From Amycolatopsis vancoresmycina (GTDB lineage: Bacteria; Actinomycetota; Actinomycetes; Mycobacteriales; Pseudonocardiaceae), in the NCBI RefSeq assembly GCF_000716785.1, contig NZ_JNYY01000001.1:186001-250000 (forward strand): a stretch of DNA of 64,000 nucleotides. The letters are read 5' to 3'. A program made the translations under genes and the position numbers. How positions within the stretch are numbered: position 1 is the stretch's first letter; every line of letters begins with the position of its first letter. This document shows positions 51,956 through 60,686 of the stretch, piece after piece. Under the pieces are notes generated by a model. That model saw only the letters and a program-made list of their open reading frames with translations. It did no database searches and had not been told where the DNA came from.

Positions 51956-52546
51956 TCAATGGCCGTCGGCGCCGAGGACGAGTTTGACGCAGTGCGCGAC
52001 GAGCCGCTCGCGCGAGACCTTCAGCGAGCCGTCGAGGTAGGCGATGAAGACGTTGCTCAGCGCGCCGACCAGCCCCACCGCGACCATCCGGCGCTCGGTC
52101 TCGTCGCCGTGGGACAGCTGCTCGCCGACGAGGGCGGCGAACACCGGCAGCAGGTGCAGGCCCCGGCGGGTCAGCGCGGGGTCGGTCAGCGGCGCGAGCA
52201 GCAGGATCCGGCCCTTGCGGGGGTCGTCGACGATGAGCTCGACGAACGCGCGGACGGCGTTGCCGGCCCGCAGGGCGGGGGTGGGGGCGTCCCGCACGGC
52301 GGCCACGAGCGCCTGCCGCGCCTGCTCGCCGACGTGCTCGTACACCGCCGCGACGAGCTCTTCGCGGTCGGCGAAGCTCTCGTAGAAGTAGCGCTCGGTC
52401 AGCTTCGCGTGCCGGCAGACCGCGCGCACGCTCGTTCCGGCCGACCCTTCGGTGCCCAGCAGCTCGAGGCCGGCGGCCACCAGCTGCTCGCGCCGGAGCG
52501 CCTTCCGGTCGTCCAGCGTCGTGCCCGCCCAGGTCCGGCCCGGCAT
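51956..52546 (-). CDS. TetR-family transcriptional regulator
   Basis: A 196-residue repressor with N-terminal helix-turn-helix (RREQLVAAGLELLGTEG, SVRAVCRHAKLTERYFYESF, adapted for a recognition helix with TERYFYE) and an all-helical ligand domain. The ATG at 52546 is 87 bp from the divergent DUF2236 gene. The spacer holds two back-to-back 18-bp operator-like sequences (52561-52606), so it very likely represses itself and the DUF2236/LLM genes. Confidence 0.92.
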   Translation of the reverse strand: MPGRTWAGTTLDDRKALRREQLVAAGLELLGTEGSAGTSVRAVCRHAKLTERYFYESFADREELVAAVYEHVGEQARQALVAAVRDAPTPALRAGNAVRAFVELIVDDPRKGRILLLAPLTDPALTRRGLHLLPVFAALVGEQLSHGDETERRMVAVGLVGALSNVFIAYLDGSLKVSRERLVAHCVKLVLGADGH

Positions 52547-52560
52547 GGTGACTCCTCGGT

Positions 52561-52606
52561 TGACTACAACTGTTGTCAGATCCTAGCCTGACAACACCCG
52601 TAGTCA
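52561..52606. promoter_or_regulatory. Twin TetR operators forming a 46-bp nested palindrome
   Basis: Two 18-bp sites, TGACTACAACTGTTGTCA (52561-52578) and TGACAACACCCGTAGTCA (52589-52606), face each other. The whole is symmetric: TGACTAC, 4 bases, GTTGTCAG, 8 bases, CTGACAAC, 4 bases, GTAGTCA. It lies between the divergent TetR and DUF2236 genes and overlaps where both promoters should be. Confidence 0.85.
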
Positions 52607-52633
52607 GTTCCGGACCCGACGAGGAGTGCGCCG

Positions 52634-53551
52634 ATGACCCCCCAGCCGCTGGGTCCCGAGTCGCTGACGTGGAAGTACTTCGGCGACTGGCGCGGCCTGC
52701 TCATCGGCCTCTGGGCCGGGTCGATGCAGAACATGCACCCCGGCCTCGGCGCCGGCGTCGAGCAGCACTCGCGGTTCTTCGAAGAGCGCTGGCAGCGCCT
52801 GTTCCGCTCGCTGTACCCGATCGGCGGGGTGGTCTACGACGGCCCGCGCGCGCACCGGACCGCGCTGGAGGTCCGCGGCTACCACGACCGCATCAAGGGC
52901 GTCGACGCGAAGGGCCGCCGATATCACGCCCTCGACCCCGACACGTACTACTGGGCGCACGCGACCTTCTTCGTCAGCACGATCCTCATCGCCGACCACT
53001 TCATGGGCGGCATCGGCGAAGCGGAGAAGCGGCAGCTGTTCGACGAGCACGTCCGCTGGTGGCGGATGTACGACATGAGCATGCGGCCGGTGCCGGCGAG
53101 CTGGGAGGACTTCCAGCGCTACTGGAAGCACATGTGCACCGAGGTCCTCGAAGACAACCGGGCCACCCGGGACGTCCTCGACATCCGCGGGCTCGGCAAG
53201 CCGCCGTTCCTGCCGTGGCTGCCGGACGCCCTGTGGCGGCCGGCCCAGCGGGTGATCGCGCGCAACTTCGTCTGGCTGACGATCGGCCTGTACGACCGCG
53301 AGATCCGCGACCTGCTCGGCTTCCGCTGGACCGAGCGCGACGCGCGCCGGCACCGGCGGTTCGGCAAGCTGGTCGACGCCGCCTTCAAGCTCGTCCCGCA
53401 CGACCGCCGCTACCACCCGCGAGCCCGCGCCGGCTGGCGCCGGGAGCGCGGCGAGCTGGCTGCGGACGCGCCGGTGGTCGAGACTCCACCCAGGAACCTG
53501 CCGCCGCTGTCCGAGCGGGGCAAGCCCGAGCACTACGCGCCGAACGTCTAG
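52634..53551 (+). CDS. DUF2236 oxygenase-like protein (MpaB/Lcp family)
   Basis: A 305-residue protein of the DUF2236 family, which includes heme-binding MpaB-type and latex-clearing oxygenases. Seen: LGPESLTWKYFGDWRGLLIGL, IKGVDAKGRRYHALDPDTYYWAHATFF (the conserved DP..WVHAT-like segment), YWKHMCTEVLEDN. No signal peptide or membrane segment is obvious. It is the first gene right of the twin TetR operators and is followed after 10 bases by an F420-type LLM oxidoreductase. Substrate unknown. Confidence 0.88.
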   Translation: MTPQPLGPESLTWKYFGDWRGLLIGLWAGSMQNMHPGLGAGVEQHSRFFEERWQRLFRSLYPIGGVVYDGPRAHRTALEVRGYHDRIKGVDAKGRRYHALDPDTYYWAHATFFVSTILIADHFMGGIGEAEKRQLFDEHVRWWRMYDMSMRPVPASWEDFQRYWKHMCTEVLEDNRATRDVLDIRGLGKPPFLPWLPDALWRPAQRVIARNFVWLTIGLYDREIRDLLGFRWTERDARRHRRFGKLVDAAFKLVPHDRRYHPRARAGWRRERGELAADAPVVETPPRNLPPLSERGKPEHYAPNV

Positions 53552-53561
53552 GAGGCCTTTC

Positions 53562-54587
53562 GTGAAGCTGGGATTCCACCTCGGGTACTGGCAGAGCGGC
53601 CCGACCCCGGGTGCGCTGGACGCCGTCCGCAAGGCCGAGGACCTCGGTTTCGACTCGGTGTGGACGGCGGAGGCGTACGGCTCGGACGCGTTCACCCCGC
53701 TGGCCTGGTACGGCGCTTCCACCAGCCGGATCCGGCTCGGCACGAACATCGTCCAGATGGCCGCGCGCACCCCGACGGCGACGGCGATGAGCGCCCTGAC
53801 CATGGACCACCTCTCCGGCGGCCGGATGGTGCTCGGCCTCGGCGCGTCCGGCCCGCAGGTCGTCGAGGGCTGGTACGGCCAGCCGTACCCGAAGCCACTG
53901 GCGCGGACCCGCGAGTACGTCGACGTCGTCCGGCAGGTGATCGCCCGCGAGGCCCCGGTGACCCTGGACGGCGACCACTTCCAGCTGCCGCTCAAGGGCG
54001 GCACCGGGCTGGGCAAGCCGCTGAAGCCGACGGTGCACCCGCTGCGCAAGGACATCCCGATCTACCTGGCGGCCGAGGGCCCGAAGAACGTCGCCCTGTC
54101 GGCGGAGATCGGCGACGGCTGGCTGCCGCTGTTCTTCTCGCCCAAGAGCAACGGCTTCTACAAGGCCGCCCTCGAAGAGGGCTTCGCGCGGCCGGGGGCC
54201 CGGCAGACGCTGGAGACGTTCGAGGTGCCGTGCTCGCTGCCGGTGATCGTGCACGACGACGTCGAGGAGGCGGCGAGCTGGATCAAGCCGTCGCTGGCGT
54301 TGTACATCGGCGGGATGGGCGCGAAGAGCGTCAACTTCCACCACGACGTCTTCGCGCGGCTGGGCTACGAGGACGTCGCGGACAAGGTGCAGGAGCTGTA
54401 CCTGGCCGGCCGCAAGGACGAAGCGACGGCGGCGATCCCGACGTCCCTGGTGGAGGACACCTCGCTGATCGGGCCGCCGGCGAAGATCCGCGACGAGCTG
54501 CAGGCGTGGGAGGAGACGGTGGTGACCCAGCTGCTGCTCCGCGGCGACGCCGCGACGCTGGAGAAGATCGCCCGCGCGCTCGGCTAG
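53562..54587 (+). CDS. LLM-class F420-dependent oxidoreductase
   Basis: A 341-residue luciferase-like TIM-barrel protein (MKLGFHLGYWQSGPTPGALD, RKAEDLGFDSVWTAEAYGSD, TATAMSALTMDHLSGGRMVLGLG). The wording resembles actinobacterial F420-dependent hydride-transfer enzymes rather than FMN monooxygenases; no other cofactor evidence is visible. The GTG start has AGGAGG upstream, 10 bases after the DUF2236 stop, so both are controlled by the TetR operators. Substrate unknown. Confidence 0.9.
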   Translation: MKLGFHLGYWQSGPTPGALDAVRKAEDLGFDSVWTAEAYGSDAFTPLAWYGASTSRIRLGTNIVQMAARTPTATAMSALTMDHLSGGRMVLGLGASGPQVVEGWYGQPYPKPLARTREYVDVVRQVIAREAPVTLDGDHFQLPLKGGTGLGKPLKPTVHPLRKDIPIYLAAEGPKNVALSAEIGDGWLPLFFSPKSNGFYKAALEEGFARPGARQTLETFEVPCSLPVIVHDDVEEAASWIKPSLALYIGGMGAKSVNFHHDVFARLGYEDVADKVQELYLAGRKDEATAAIPTSLVEDTSLIGPPAKIRDELQAWEETVVTQLLLRGDAATLEKIARALG

Positions 54588-54706
54588 CGCGGGCCCCTGT
54601 CGTGGCCTTGGTCACGACGATGGCACGATTCCCCTCGACCACTACCGGGTGCCCGCCGAGATCGAATACTCATGGCCTCCCACCCGGTACGCCTTCGAGG
54701 AGGACC

Positions 54707-56020
54707 ATGGCGACGCTGTCCGGCCGGACGAGGTTCCGCTATTCGCTCGGCTCGTTCGTCACCGGGTCCTTCGGCACGGTCCCCGGCCTGGTCCTGGTCA
54801 AGTACCTGACCGACACGATGGCCGTGCCCGCGGGCTGGGCCGCCGCGATCGTGTTCGTGCCGAAGGCCTGGGACGTGCTGTTCAACCCGGTCGCCGGCCG
54901 GCTGTCCGACGCCGACCTGCTCAAGACCGGCAGCAGGCGGCGGTTCCTGCTGATCGGCGGCATCGGCGTGGCGATCCTGTTCGCGGCGATGTTCGCCCAC
55001 CCCGGGTTCGGCGACCCGCTGCCGGACGCGCTGTACGTGGCGGTCATGTTCGCCGCCTGCGCCACGGCGTACGCGCTGTTCCAGGTGCCCTTCAACGCGC
55101 TGCCCGCCGAGCTGACCGAGTCGGCCACCGAGCGCACGAAGCTCACCAGCGTCCGGATCGGCGTGCTGGCCGTGACCATCCTGATCTGCGGCGGCGGCGC
55201 GCCCGCGATCAGCACCGGGATCGGCGGCGTCGCCGGCTACCGGGTGATGGCCTTGGTGATCGGGCTGATCGTGCTGGCCGCGACGCTGCTGGTCTACTTC
55301 GGCCTCAAGGACGCGCCGGTCGGGGCGCTGCGGCCGAACACCGTGCGCCTCGGCGAGCTGGTCCGCACCCTGGCCGCCTGGCGGCCGTTCCGCTGGCTGC
55401 TCGGCACCTACTTCATCCAGGCGCTCGGCATCGGCACGGTGCTCGCGGCGATCCCGTTCTTCGCCCAGCGCATCCTCGGCAGCGAGGGCTACGGCACGAT
55501 CCTGTTCGTCATCTTCGTCGGCCCGGCGCTGGTCACCATGCCGCTGTGGCCGCGGCTGGGCGACCGCGTCGGCAAGCTCAACGGCTTCCGCCTGGCCACC
55601 GCGGCGTTCGCGCTCGGGTTGCTCGGGCTGGTCTTCGCCCAGTCGATCCCGCTGGTCGTGTCGTTCGTCTTCGTGGCGCTCTGCGGGGTCGGCTACGCCG
55701 GGATCTCGGTGTTCCCGCTGGCCATCCTGCCGGACCTGATCACCGCCGAGGAGGAGCGCACCGGCGAGACCCGCGCCGGGATCGCCGCGGGCGTGTGGAC
55801 CGCGGGGGAGACGCTCGGGCTGGCCTTCGGCGGCGGCCTGTGGGCGCTCATCCTGGCGTTCGGCGGGTACGTGTCCAGCACGGACGCCACCGCGTTCCAG
55901 CCGCACAGCGCGATCGTGGCCATCCTGGTCGGCGCGTCGATCATCCCCGGCGTGCTGATCGCGCTGGCCCTGCCGCTGCTGCGGCGCTCGGTGCTGGAGC
56001 CGCGGCGTGAACTCGCCTGA
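54707..56020 (+). CDS. GPH-family (MelB-like) MFS cation symporter
   Basis: A 437-residue transporter with about twelve helices. The opening LSGRTRFRYSLGSFVTGSFGTVPGLVLVKYLTD and AWDVLFNPVAGRLSDADLLKTGSRRRFLLIGG are the hallmarks of the glycoside-pentoside-hexuronide/MFS_2 group. The ATG has GAGGAGG upstream. A 119-bp gap separates it from the LLM gene; a small hairpin, GTCGTG with CACGAC, is at 54599-54618. The next gene starts 14 bases before its stop, so transporter and PLP enzyme are coupled and probably handle the same metabolite. Confidence 0.9.
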   Translation: MATLSGRTRFRYSLGSFVTGSFGTVPGLVLVKYLTDTMAVPAGWAAAIVFVPKAWDVLFNPVAGRLSDADLLKTGSRRRFLLIGGIGVAILFAAMFAHPGFGDPLPDALYVAVMFAACATAYALFQVPFNALPAELTESATERTKLTSVRIGVLAVTILICGGGAPAISTGIGGVAGYRVMALVIGLIVLAATLLVYFGLKDAPVGALRPNTVRLGELVRTLAAWRPFRWLLGTYFIQALGIGTVLAAIPFFAQRILGSEGYGTILFVIFVGPALVTMPLWPRLGDRVGKLNGFRLATAAFALGLLGLVFAQSIPLVVSFVFVALCGVGYAGISVFPLAILPDLITAEEERTGETRAGIAAGVWTAGETLGLAFGGGLWALILAFGGYVSSTDATAFQPHSAIVAILVGASIIPGVLIALALPLLRRSVLEPRRELA

Positions 56021-57425
56021 GGACGTCCTCGCGCAGCTGCGGCAGCTGCGCGCGGGCGACCTGCCGACGCACGGCGGCCGCACCCTGGCCTACGTCTACG
56101 ACAGCGGGCTGTCCGAAGTGGACTCCCTGGGCGCGGCCGCGCACGCGCTGGCGTCGTCGGCCAACGGCCTGGACCCGACGGCGTTCCCGAGTCTCCTGCG
56201 GATGGAGAACGACCTCGTCGCCGAGGCTTCGGCGTTGCTCGGCGATGTCACGGGCGTGGTCGGTTCGGTGACCTCCGGCGGCACGGAGTCGTGCCTGCTG
56301 GCGGTGCTCGCGGCCCGGGACGCGCACCCGCCGGCCGCGTCGCCGTCGATCGTGCTGCCGACCACGGCGCACGCGGCCTTCCACAAGGCCGCGCACCTGT
56401 TCGGGCTGCGGCGCATCGACGTCCCGGTCGACCCGGTGACGTTCCGCGCCGACCCGGCGGCAATGGCCGCGGCGATCGACGACTCGACGGTCCTGGTCGT
56501 GGCGAGTGCCCCGTCGTACGCCCACGGCGTGCTCGATCCGGTCCCCGAAATCGCGGCGGCCGCCCTCGAACGCGGCGTCCGGATGCACGTGGACGCCTGC
56601 ATCGGCGGCTGGGTGCTGCCGTACTTCGCCCGTCTCGGCGCGGACGTCCCGCCGTTCGACTTCCGCGTGCCGGGTGTCACGAGCATTTCGGTGGACCTGC
56701 ACAAGTACGCCTACTGTCCGAAAGGGACGTCGGTGCTGCTGCACGCGTCGGCGGAACTGCGGCGCACGCACTACTTCGCCAGCGCCGGCTGGCCGGGCTA
56801 CACGATGCTGAACACGACGATCCAGAGCACCCGTTCCGGCGGCCCCTTGGCGGCGGCGTGGGCGGTGGTGCGCCACCTCGGCCCCGACGGCTACCTGACG
56901 CTGGCGTCCGCGGCGCGGGAGGCGACCGCCCGCATCCGTTCCGGCATCGCCGAACTGCCCGGCCTCCGGGTACTGGGCGACCCGGTCTCGACGCTGATCG
57001 CGTTCACCGGCGACGACGGCTTCGACCTGTTCACGGTGGCCGACGAGATGAAGGCGCGCGGCTGGTACGTCCAGCCGCAGTTCGCTTTTGAGTCGTCCCC
57101 GGTGAACCTGCACCTGACGGTGACGGCGGCCAACCACGGCAGCGAGAAGGAGTTCCTGACCGACCTGGCCGCGTCGGTGGACGCGGCCCGCGCGGCGGGC
57201 CCGGTGACGGTCGACCCGGCGGTGGCCGAGTTCGTGGCGGCGCTCGACCCGGCGACGCTGACGTCGGAGCAGTTCGCCGGGCTCCTGGCCGCGGCGGGCC
57301 TCGCCTCCGGCACCGGACTCCCGGACCGGATGGCGCCGATCAACGCCCTCCTCGCCACGGCCCCGGCGCCGCTCCGCGAGCGCCTCCTGCTCGAATTCCT
57401 CGGCGCCCTCTACACGCCCTCGTGA
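56007..57425 (+). CDS. PLP-dependent decarboxylase / sphingosine-1-phosphate-lyase-like
   Basis: A 472-residue fold-type I PLP enzyme of the group II decarboxylase superfamily, nearest in wording to S1P lyase and related decarboxylases: VTSGGTESCLLAVLAARD, HVDACIGGWVLPY (cofactor Asp196) and SVDLHKYAYCPKGTSVLL with the PLP lysine Lys233. The reaction could be amino acid decarboxylation or C-C cleavage. It overlaps the GPH symporter gene by 14 bases. Its stop TGA lies within the left arm of the large palindrome at 57419-57464. Confidence 0.87.
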   Translation: MNSPEDVLAQLRQLRAGDLPTHGGRTLAYVYDSGLSEVDSLGAAAHALASSANGLDPTAFPSLLRMENDLVAEASALLGDVTGVVGSVTSGGTESCLLAVLAARDAHPPAASPSIVLPTTAHAAFHKAAHLFGLRRIDVPVDPVTFRADPAAMAAAIDDSTVLVVASAPSYAHGVLDPVPEIAAAALERGVRMHVDACIGGWVLPYFARLGADVPPFDFRVPGVTSISVDLHKYAYCPKGTSVLLHASAELRRTHYFASAGWPGYTMLNTTIQSTRSGGPLAAAWAVVRHLGPDGYLTLASAAREATARIRSGIAELPGLRVLGDPVSTLIAFTGDDGFDLFTVADEMKARGWYVQPQFAFESSPVNLHLTVTAANHGSEKEFLTDLAASVDAARAAGPVTVDPAVAEFVAALDPATLTSEQFAGLLAAAGLASGTGLPDRMAPINALLATAPAPLRERLLLEFLGALYTPS

Positions 57426-57464
57426 GTGGTAAGGCGGGTTCTAACCCGCCTTACCACTCACGAG
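57419..57464. repeat. Perfect palindrome (22-bp arms) between convergent genes; dispersed repeat and likely terminator
   Basis: Arms 57419-57440 and 57443-57464 are perfectly complementary around the two bases CT. The left arm contains CGTGAGTGGTAAGGCGGGTT. It lies across the stop of the PLP enzyme gene and four bases before the stop of the DUF6295 gene, so it can form a hairpin in both transcripts. A second copy with a mutated left arm is inside the NRPS at 28675-28718. Confidence 0.92.
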
Positions 57465-57467
57465 CGC

Positions 57468-57740
57468 TCACTGGTTGCGCGAAGCCAGGCCCTCGGGCGC
57501 CGACTTGACCGCCGCGTGGATCGCGTCCGCCAAGGCCAGCGCGTCCTCCTCGGTCAGTTCGAGGGCGACGCGCGCCGAGGCACCCAGGGCCGGGTTGCGG
57601 AAGTCGATGTTCACCGTGTGCGCGTAGGGCGCGTGGACCGGGTGGTCGACGTACACGGTCCCCTCGTTGAGGCGGAACCACCCGCGGGCGCCCTTGCCGC
57701 TGCCCTCGAGCTCGAACTTCTCCGTCAGATACGTGCACAT
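57468..57740 (-). CDS. DUF6295-family small protein
   Basis: A 90-residue protein, MCTYLTEKFELEGSGKGARGW onward, containing YVDHPVHAPYAHTVNIDFRNP and a helical C-terminus (ELTEEDALALADAIHAAV). It matches what I recall as DUF6295, a small actinobacterial family of unknown function. The ATG at 57740 has GAGGA upstream. It is the last gene of an operon after a dienelactone hydrolase (13-base gap), an MFS exporter and a MarR regulator. Confidence 0.83.
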   Translation of the reverse strand: MCTYLTEKFELEGSGKGARGWFRLNEGTVYVDHPVHAPYAHTVNIDFRNPALGASARVALELTEEDALALADAIHAAVKSAPEGLASRNQ

Positions 57741-57753
57741 AAGGGGAGTCCTC

Positions 57754-58494
57754 TCAGGCGGAAAGCGTCCGGGCGTAGAAATCGAGAATCCGTTCCCAGC
57801 CGTCCTTCGCGGCTTCCGGGCGGTAGCTCGGGCGGTCGACCGCGAAGAACGCATGGCCGGCGCCCGCGTACGTGTGGAACTCGTGTTCTTTGCCGTGCTT
57901 CTCCAGCTCGGCCGCCAGCACGGCGACCTCGTCCGGGCCCGGGAACTGGTCGTCCGCCCCGAAGATGCCCAGCAGCGGGCACGACAGCTGCGGTGCCAAG
58001 CCGAGCAGCGGCTTCATCTGCTTCATCGCCTCCGGCGGGTCGTTGACGACGAAGGCGCCGTAGCAGTCGACGGCCGCGTCGAGGTCCAGGGAACACGCGG
58101 ACAGGAATGCGTGCCGCCCGCCCGAGCAGTGCCCGATGACGCCGACGCGGCCGTTGGCGTTCTCCAGGGCGCGGAGGTAGTCCGCCGCGCCCGAGACGTC
58201 ACCGACCAGGCGGTCGTCGGGGACGCCGCCCGCCGCGCGGACCGTCGCCGCCGCGTCGTCCGGGTCCGCGCCCGGCGCTTCACGCGTGTACAGGTTCGGG
58301 CAGAGCGCGTTGTAGCCCTCGACGGCGAAGCGGCGCACCATCTCCTTCGTCGCCGCGTCGTAGCCGGGCAGGTGGTGGATCACCACGACGCCGCCGCGCG
58401 GGGTGTCGTCGGTCGGCTTGGCCAGGTAGGCCTCGAGCTCGTCCCCGCCGTGACCGGTGATGGTGACGGTCCCGGCGACGATTTCGTCGGTCAT
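57754..58494 (-). CDS. Dienelactone hydrolase family protein
   Basis: A 246-residue alpha/beta hydrolase with the DLH triad: nucleophile Cys123 in GHCSGGRHAF, an Asp in FGADDQFPG (181 or 182) and His214 in GAGHAFF. A cysteine nucleophile instead of serine is typical of dienelactone hydrolases. The ATG at 58494 overlaps the MFS gene's stop (ATGA). Substrate unknown; linkage to a MarR regulator and exporter suggests handling of aromatic or lactone compounds. Confidence 0.9.
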   Translation of the reverse strand: MTDEIVAGTVTITGHGGDELEAYLAKPTDDTPRGGVVVIHHLPGYDAATKEMVRRFAVEGYNALCPNLYTREAPGADPDDAAATVRAAGGVPDDRLVGDVSGAADYLRALENANGRVGVIGHCSGGRHAFLSACSLDLDAAVDCYGAFVVNDPPEAMKQMKPLLGLAPQLSCPLLGIFGADDQFPGPDEVAVLAAELEKHGKEHEFHTYAGAGHAFFAVDRPSYRPEAAKDGWERILDFYARTLSA

Positions 58495-60161
58495 CGGTTT
58501 TCCTTCGCTCGTTCGGGCGGGTGGACGTACTGCTTGCCGCGGGAGGCGGACGCGGCCGCGGCGACGAGGGCCATCACGGCGGCCGCGGTGAACACGACCG
58601 CCAGGCCGTGGTGGAACGGTCCGGAGACCAGCTGCGGGAAGAACGATCCGCCGGTGAGCGTCACCCGGTCGGCCGGGGCCAGCCCGGCCAGGACGTCCGG
58701 GCCGAGCAGGTGCCCGACCGGGTTGCTGCCCAGGAACGCGGCGAACAGCGTGCTGACCGGCGGGAGCTGCGCGACGCCGTCGGCCACCGGCGCCGGGACG
58801 CCGTGGGCCTGCAGGCCGCCGGTCAGCGTCTGCGGCAGCGACGAAGCGAGCCCGGCGATCATCAGCGAGAAGAACACGCCGATCGACAGCGAGGTCCCGG
58901 AGTTCTGGAACGTCGCCCGCATGCCGGAGGCGACCCCGCGCTGCTCGGTGGGGACGCTGCTCATGATCGCCGACGTGTTCGGCGCGGCGAACATGCCCTG
59001 GCCGATCCCGCTGAGCACGAGCAGGGCCGCGAACGCCGGGTACGGGAAGTCCACCGGCAGGGCCAGCAGCCCGAAGAACGCCACCGCGACCAGGACCAGG
59101 CCGCCGGTGGCCAGCGGCCGGGCCCCGAACCGGTCGGACAGGTACCCGGACACCGGCCCGGCGACCAGGAACCCCACGGTCAGCGGCAGCATGTGGATCC
59201 CGGCCCACAACGGCGTCTGCTCGTAGTCGTAGCCGTGCAGGGGCAGCCAGATCCCCTGCAGCCAGATGATGAGCATGAACTGCATGCCACCACGAGCGAC
59301 CGAAGTCAGCAACGCGGCGATGTTGCCGGCGGCGAACGCCCGGATCCTGAACAGCGAAAGCTGGAACATCGGCGTGGCCACGCGGGTCTCGATGACGCCG
59401 AACCCGACGAGCAGCAGCACCCCGGCGCCGATCCCGCCGAGCACCCACGGGTTGCCCCAGCCGGTCGCCGCGCCGCCGTAGGGCTGGATGCCGTAGGTGA
59501 TCGCGGCCAGCACCAGCGCGGTCCCGGCCGCGAAGGTGACGTTGCCGCCCCAGTCGACCTTCGCGCGCTGCGGCGTCCCGACCTCGCGGAGGCTGCGGAT
59601 GGACCAGATCGTGCCGAGCAGGCCGAACGGCACACTCACCCAGAACACCGCCCGCCAGTCGATCTCGGCCAGCAGGCCGCCGACGACCAGGCCGAGGAAC
59701 TGCCCGGCGAGCGCGGTGATCTGGTTGACGCCCAGCGCCATCCCGCGCTGGTGCGCCGGGAAGGCGTCGGTCAGGATGGCCGCCGAGTTCGCCGTCAGCA
59801 TCGACCCGCCGACGGCCTGCACGACCCGCCAGCCGATCAGCCACAGCGCCCCGGCGCCGCCGTGGAACGGGTCGAACGACAGCGCCACCGACGCGGCGCT
59901 GAACACGACGAAGCCGACGTTGTACATCTTGACGCGGCCGAACATGTCGCCGAGCCGCCCGAGCGTCACCACGAGCACGGCCTGCACCAGCAGGTAGCCG
60001 AGGATCATCCAGAGCAGGTAGCCGATGTTGCCGGGCGCGAGCGGGTCGAGCCCGATGCCGCGGAAGATCGCCGGCAGCGAGATGATCACGATGGAGCCGT
60101 CGAGTGCGGACATCAGCACGCCGAGCGTGGTGTTGGACAGCGCGACCCACTTGTAGCTCAC
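58491..60161 (-). CDS. DHA2 (EmrB/QacA) family MFS drug exporter
   Basis: A 556-residue transporter with about fourteen helices. The start VALSNTTLGVLMSALDGSIVIISLP carries the family motif D1-like segment, then LGRLGDMFGRVKMYNVGF (motif A) and the long C-terminal half with an extracytoplasmic loop. The GTG start overlaps the stop of the MarR gene, so the pump is coupled to its probable repressor. It likely extrudes a hydrophobic compound by proton antiport. Confidence 0.92.
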   Translation of the reverse strand: MSYKWVALSNTTLGVLMSALDGSIVIISLPAIFRGIGLDPLAPGNIGYLLWMILGYLLVQAVLVVTLGRLGDMFGRVKMYNVGFVVFSAASVALSFDPFHGGAGALWLIGWRVVQAVGGSMLTANSAAILTDAFPAHQRGMALGVNQITALAGQFLGLVVGGLLAEIDWRAVFWVSVPFGLLGTIWSIRSLREVGTPQRAKVDWGGNVTFAAGTALVLAAITYGIQPYGGAATGWGNPWVLGGIGAGVLLLVGFGVIETRVATPMFQLSLFRIRAFAAGNIAALLTSVARGGMQFMLIIWLQGIWLPLHGYDYEQTPLWAGIHMLPLTVGFLVAGPVSGYLSDRFGARPLATGGLVLVAVAFFGLLALPVDFPYPAFAALLVLSGIGQGMFAAPNTSAIMSSVPTEQRGVASGMRATFQNSGTSLSIGVFFSLMIAGLASSLPQTLTGGLQAHGVPAPVADGVAQLPPVSTLFAAFLGSNPVGHLLGPDVLAGLAPADRVTLTGGSFFPQLVSGPFHHGLAVVFTAAAVMALVAAAASASRGKQYVHPPERAKENR

Positions 60162-60592
60162 AGCTCGTCCGCCAGCCGCTCGATCAGCGGGATGGCCGTG
60201 ATCAGTTCGCGCCGCTCGGCCTCGGTGAACTTCTCGGCCAGCGCCGCCGCCATCCGCCTGCCGGTCTCGGACCGCCGGTCGGTGACCAGCTTGACGCCGG
60301 CTTCGGTGACCGACATCAGCACTTTGCGGCCGTCGGTCTCGTCCTTGCGCCGCTCGACGAGCCCGCGCTCGACCAGCCCCGCCAGCGTCACGCCCATGGC
60401 CTGCGGTTTGACGCGTTCGAGGTCGGCCAGGCAGCCGGGGGTGGCCGGGCCCTCGCGCTCGAGCCGGGACAGGACCGAGCGTTCGGGCAGCGTCAGTTCG
60501 CCGACGACGTACCCCTGGCGCAGCCGCCGGATCAGCCGGCCGAGCGCGACCCGCAGGTCCGCGCTCGCCTGGAGGAGTTCCTCGTCCGTCAC
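60158..60592 (-). CDS. MarR-family transcriptional regulator
   Basis: About 144 residues with the winged-helix core: LTLPERSVLSRLEREGPATPG, LADLERVKPQAMGVTLAGLVERGLVERRKDETDGRKVLMSVTEAG. The GTG at 60592 gives the common TDEELLQASADLRVALGRL opening; an upstream TTG at 60601 is possible but crowds the AGG. It heads the operon MarR, exporter, hydrolase, DUF6295. A perfect 14-bp dyad lies 27 bp upstream. Confidence 0.9.
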   Translation of the reverse strand: MTDEELLQASADLRVALGRLIRRLRQGYVVGELTLPERSVLSRLEREGPATPGCLADLERVKPQAMGVTLAGLVERGLVERRKDETDGRKVLMSVTEAGVKLVTDRRSETGRRMAAALAEKFTEAERRELITAIPLIERLADEL

Positions 60593-60618
60593 GATCGTCA
60601 ACCTAGACTGATAAACCT

Positions 60619-60632
60619 GGGTTGATCAACCC
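60619..60632. promoter_or_regulatory. Candidate MarR operator
   Basis: GGGTTGATCAACCC is a perfect 14-bp palindrome upstream of the MarR start. On the minus strand its TTGATC could double as a -35 box, which would place the repressor on the promoter. Confidence 0.65.
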
Positions 60633-60686
60633 GGACGGAACGGCCGCAATCGGGTGGGCGGGGAGCTTTCGCCCGGGCGGCCGCGA

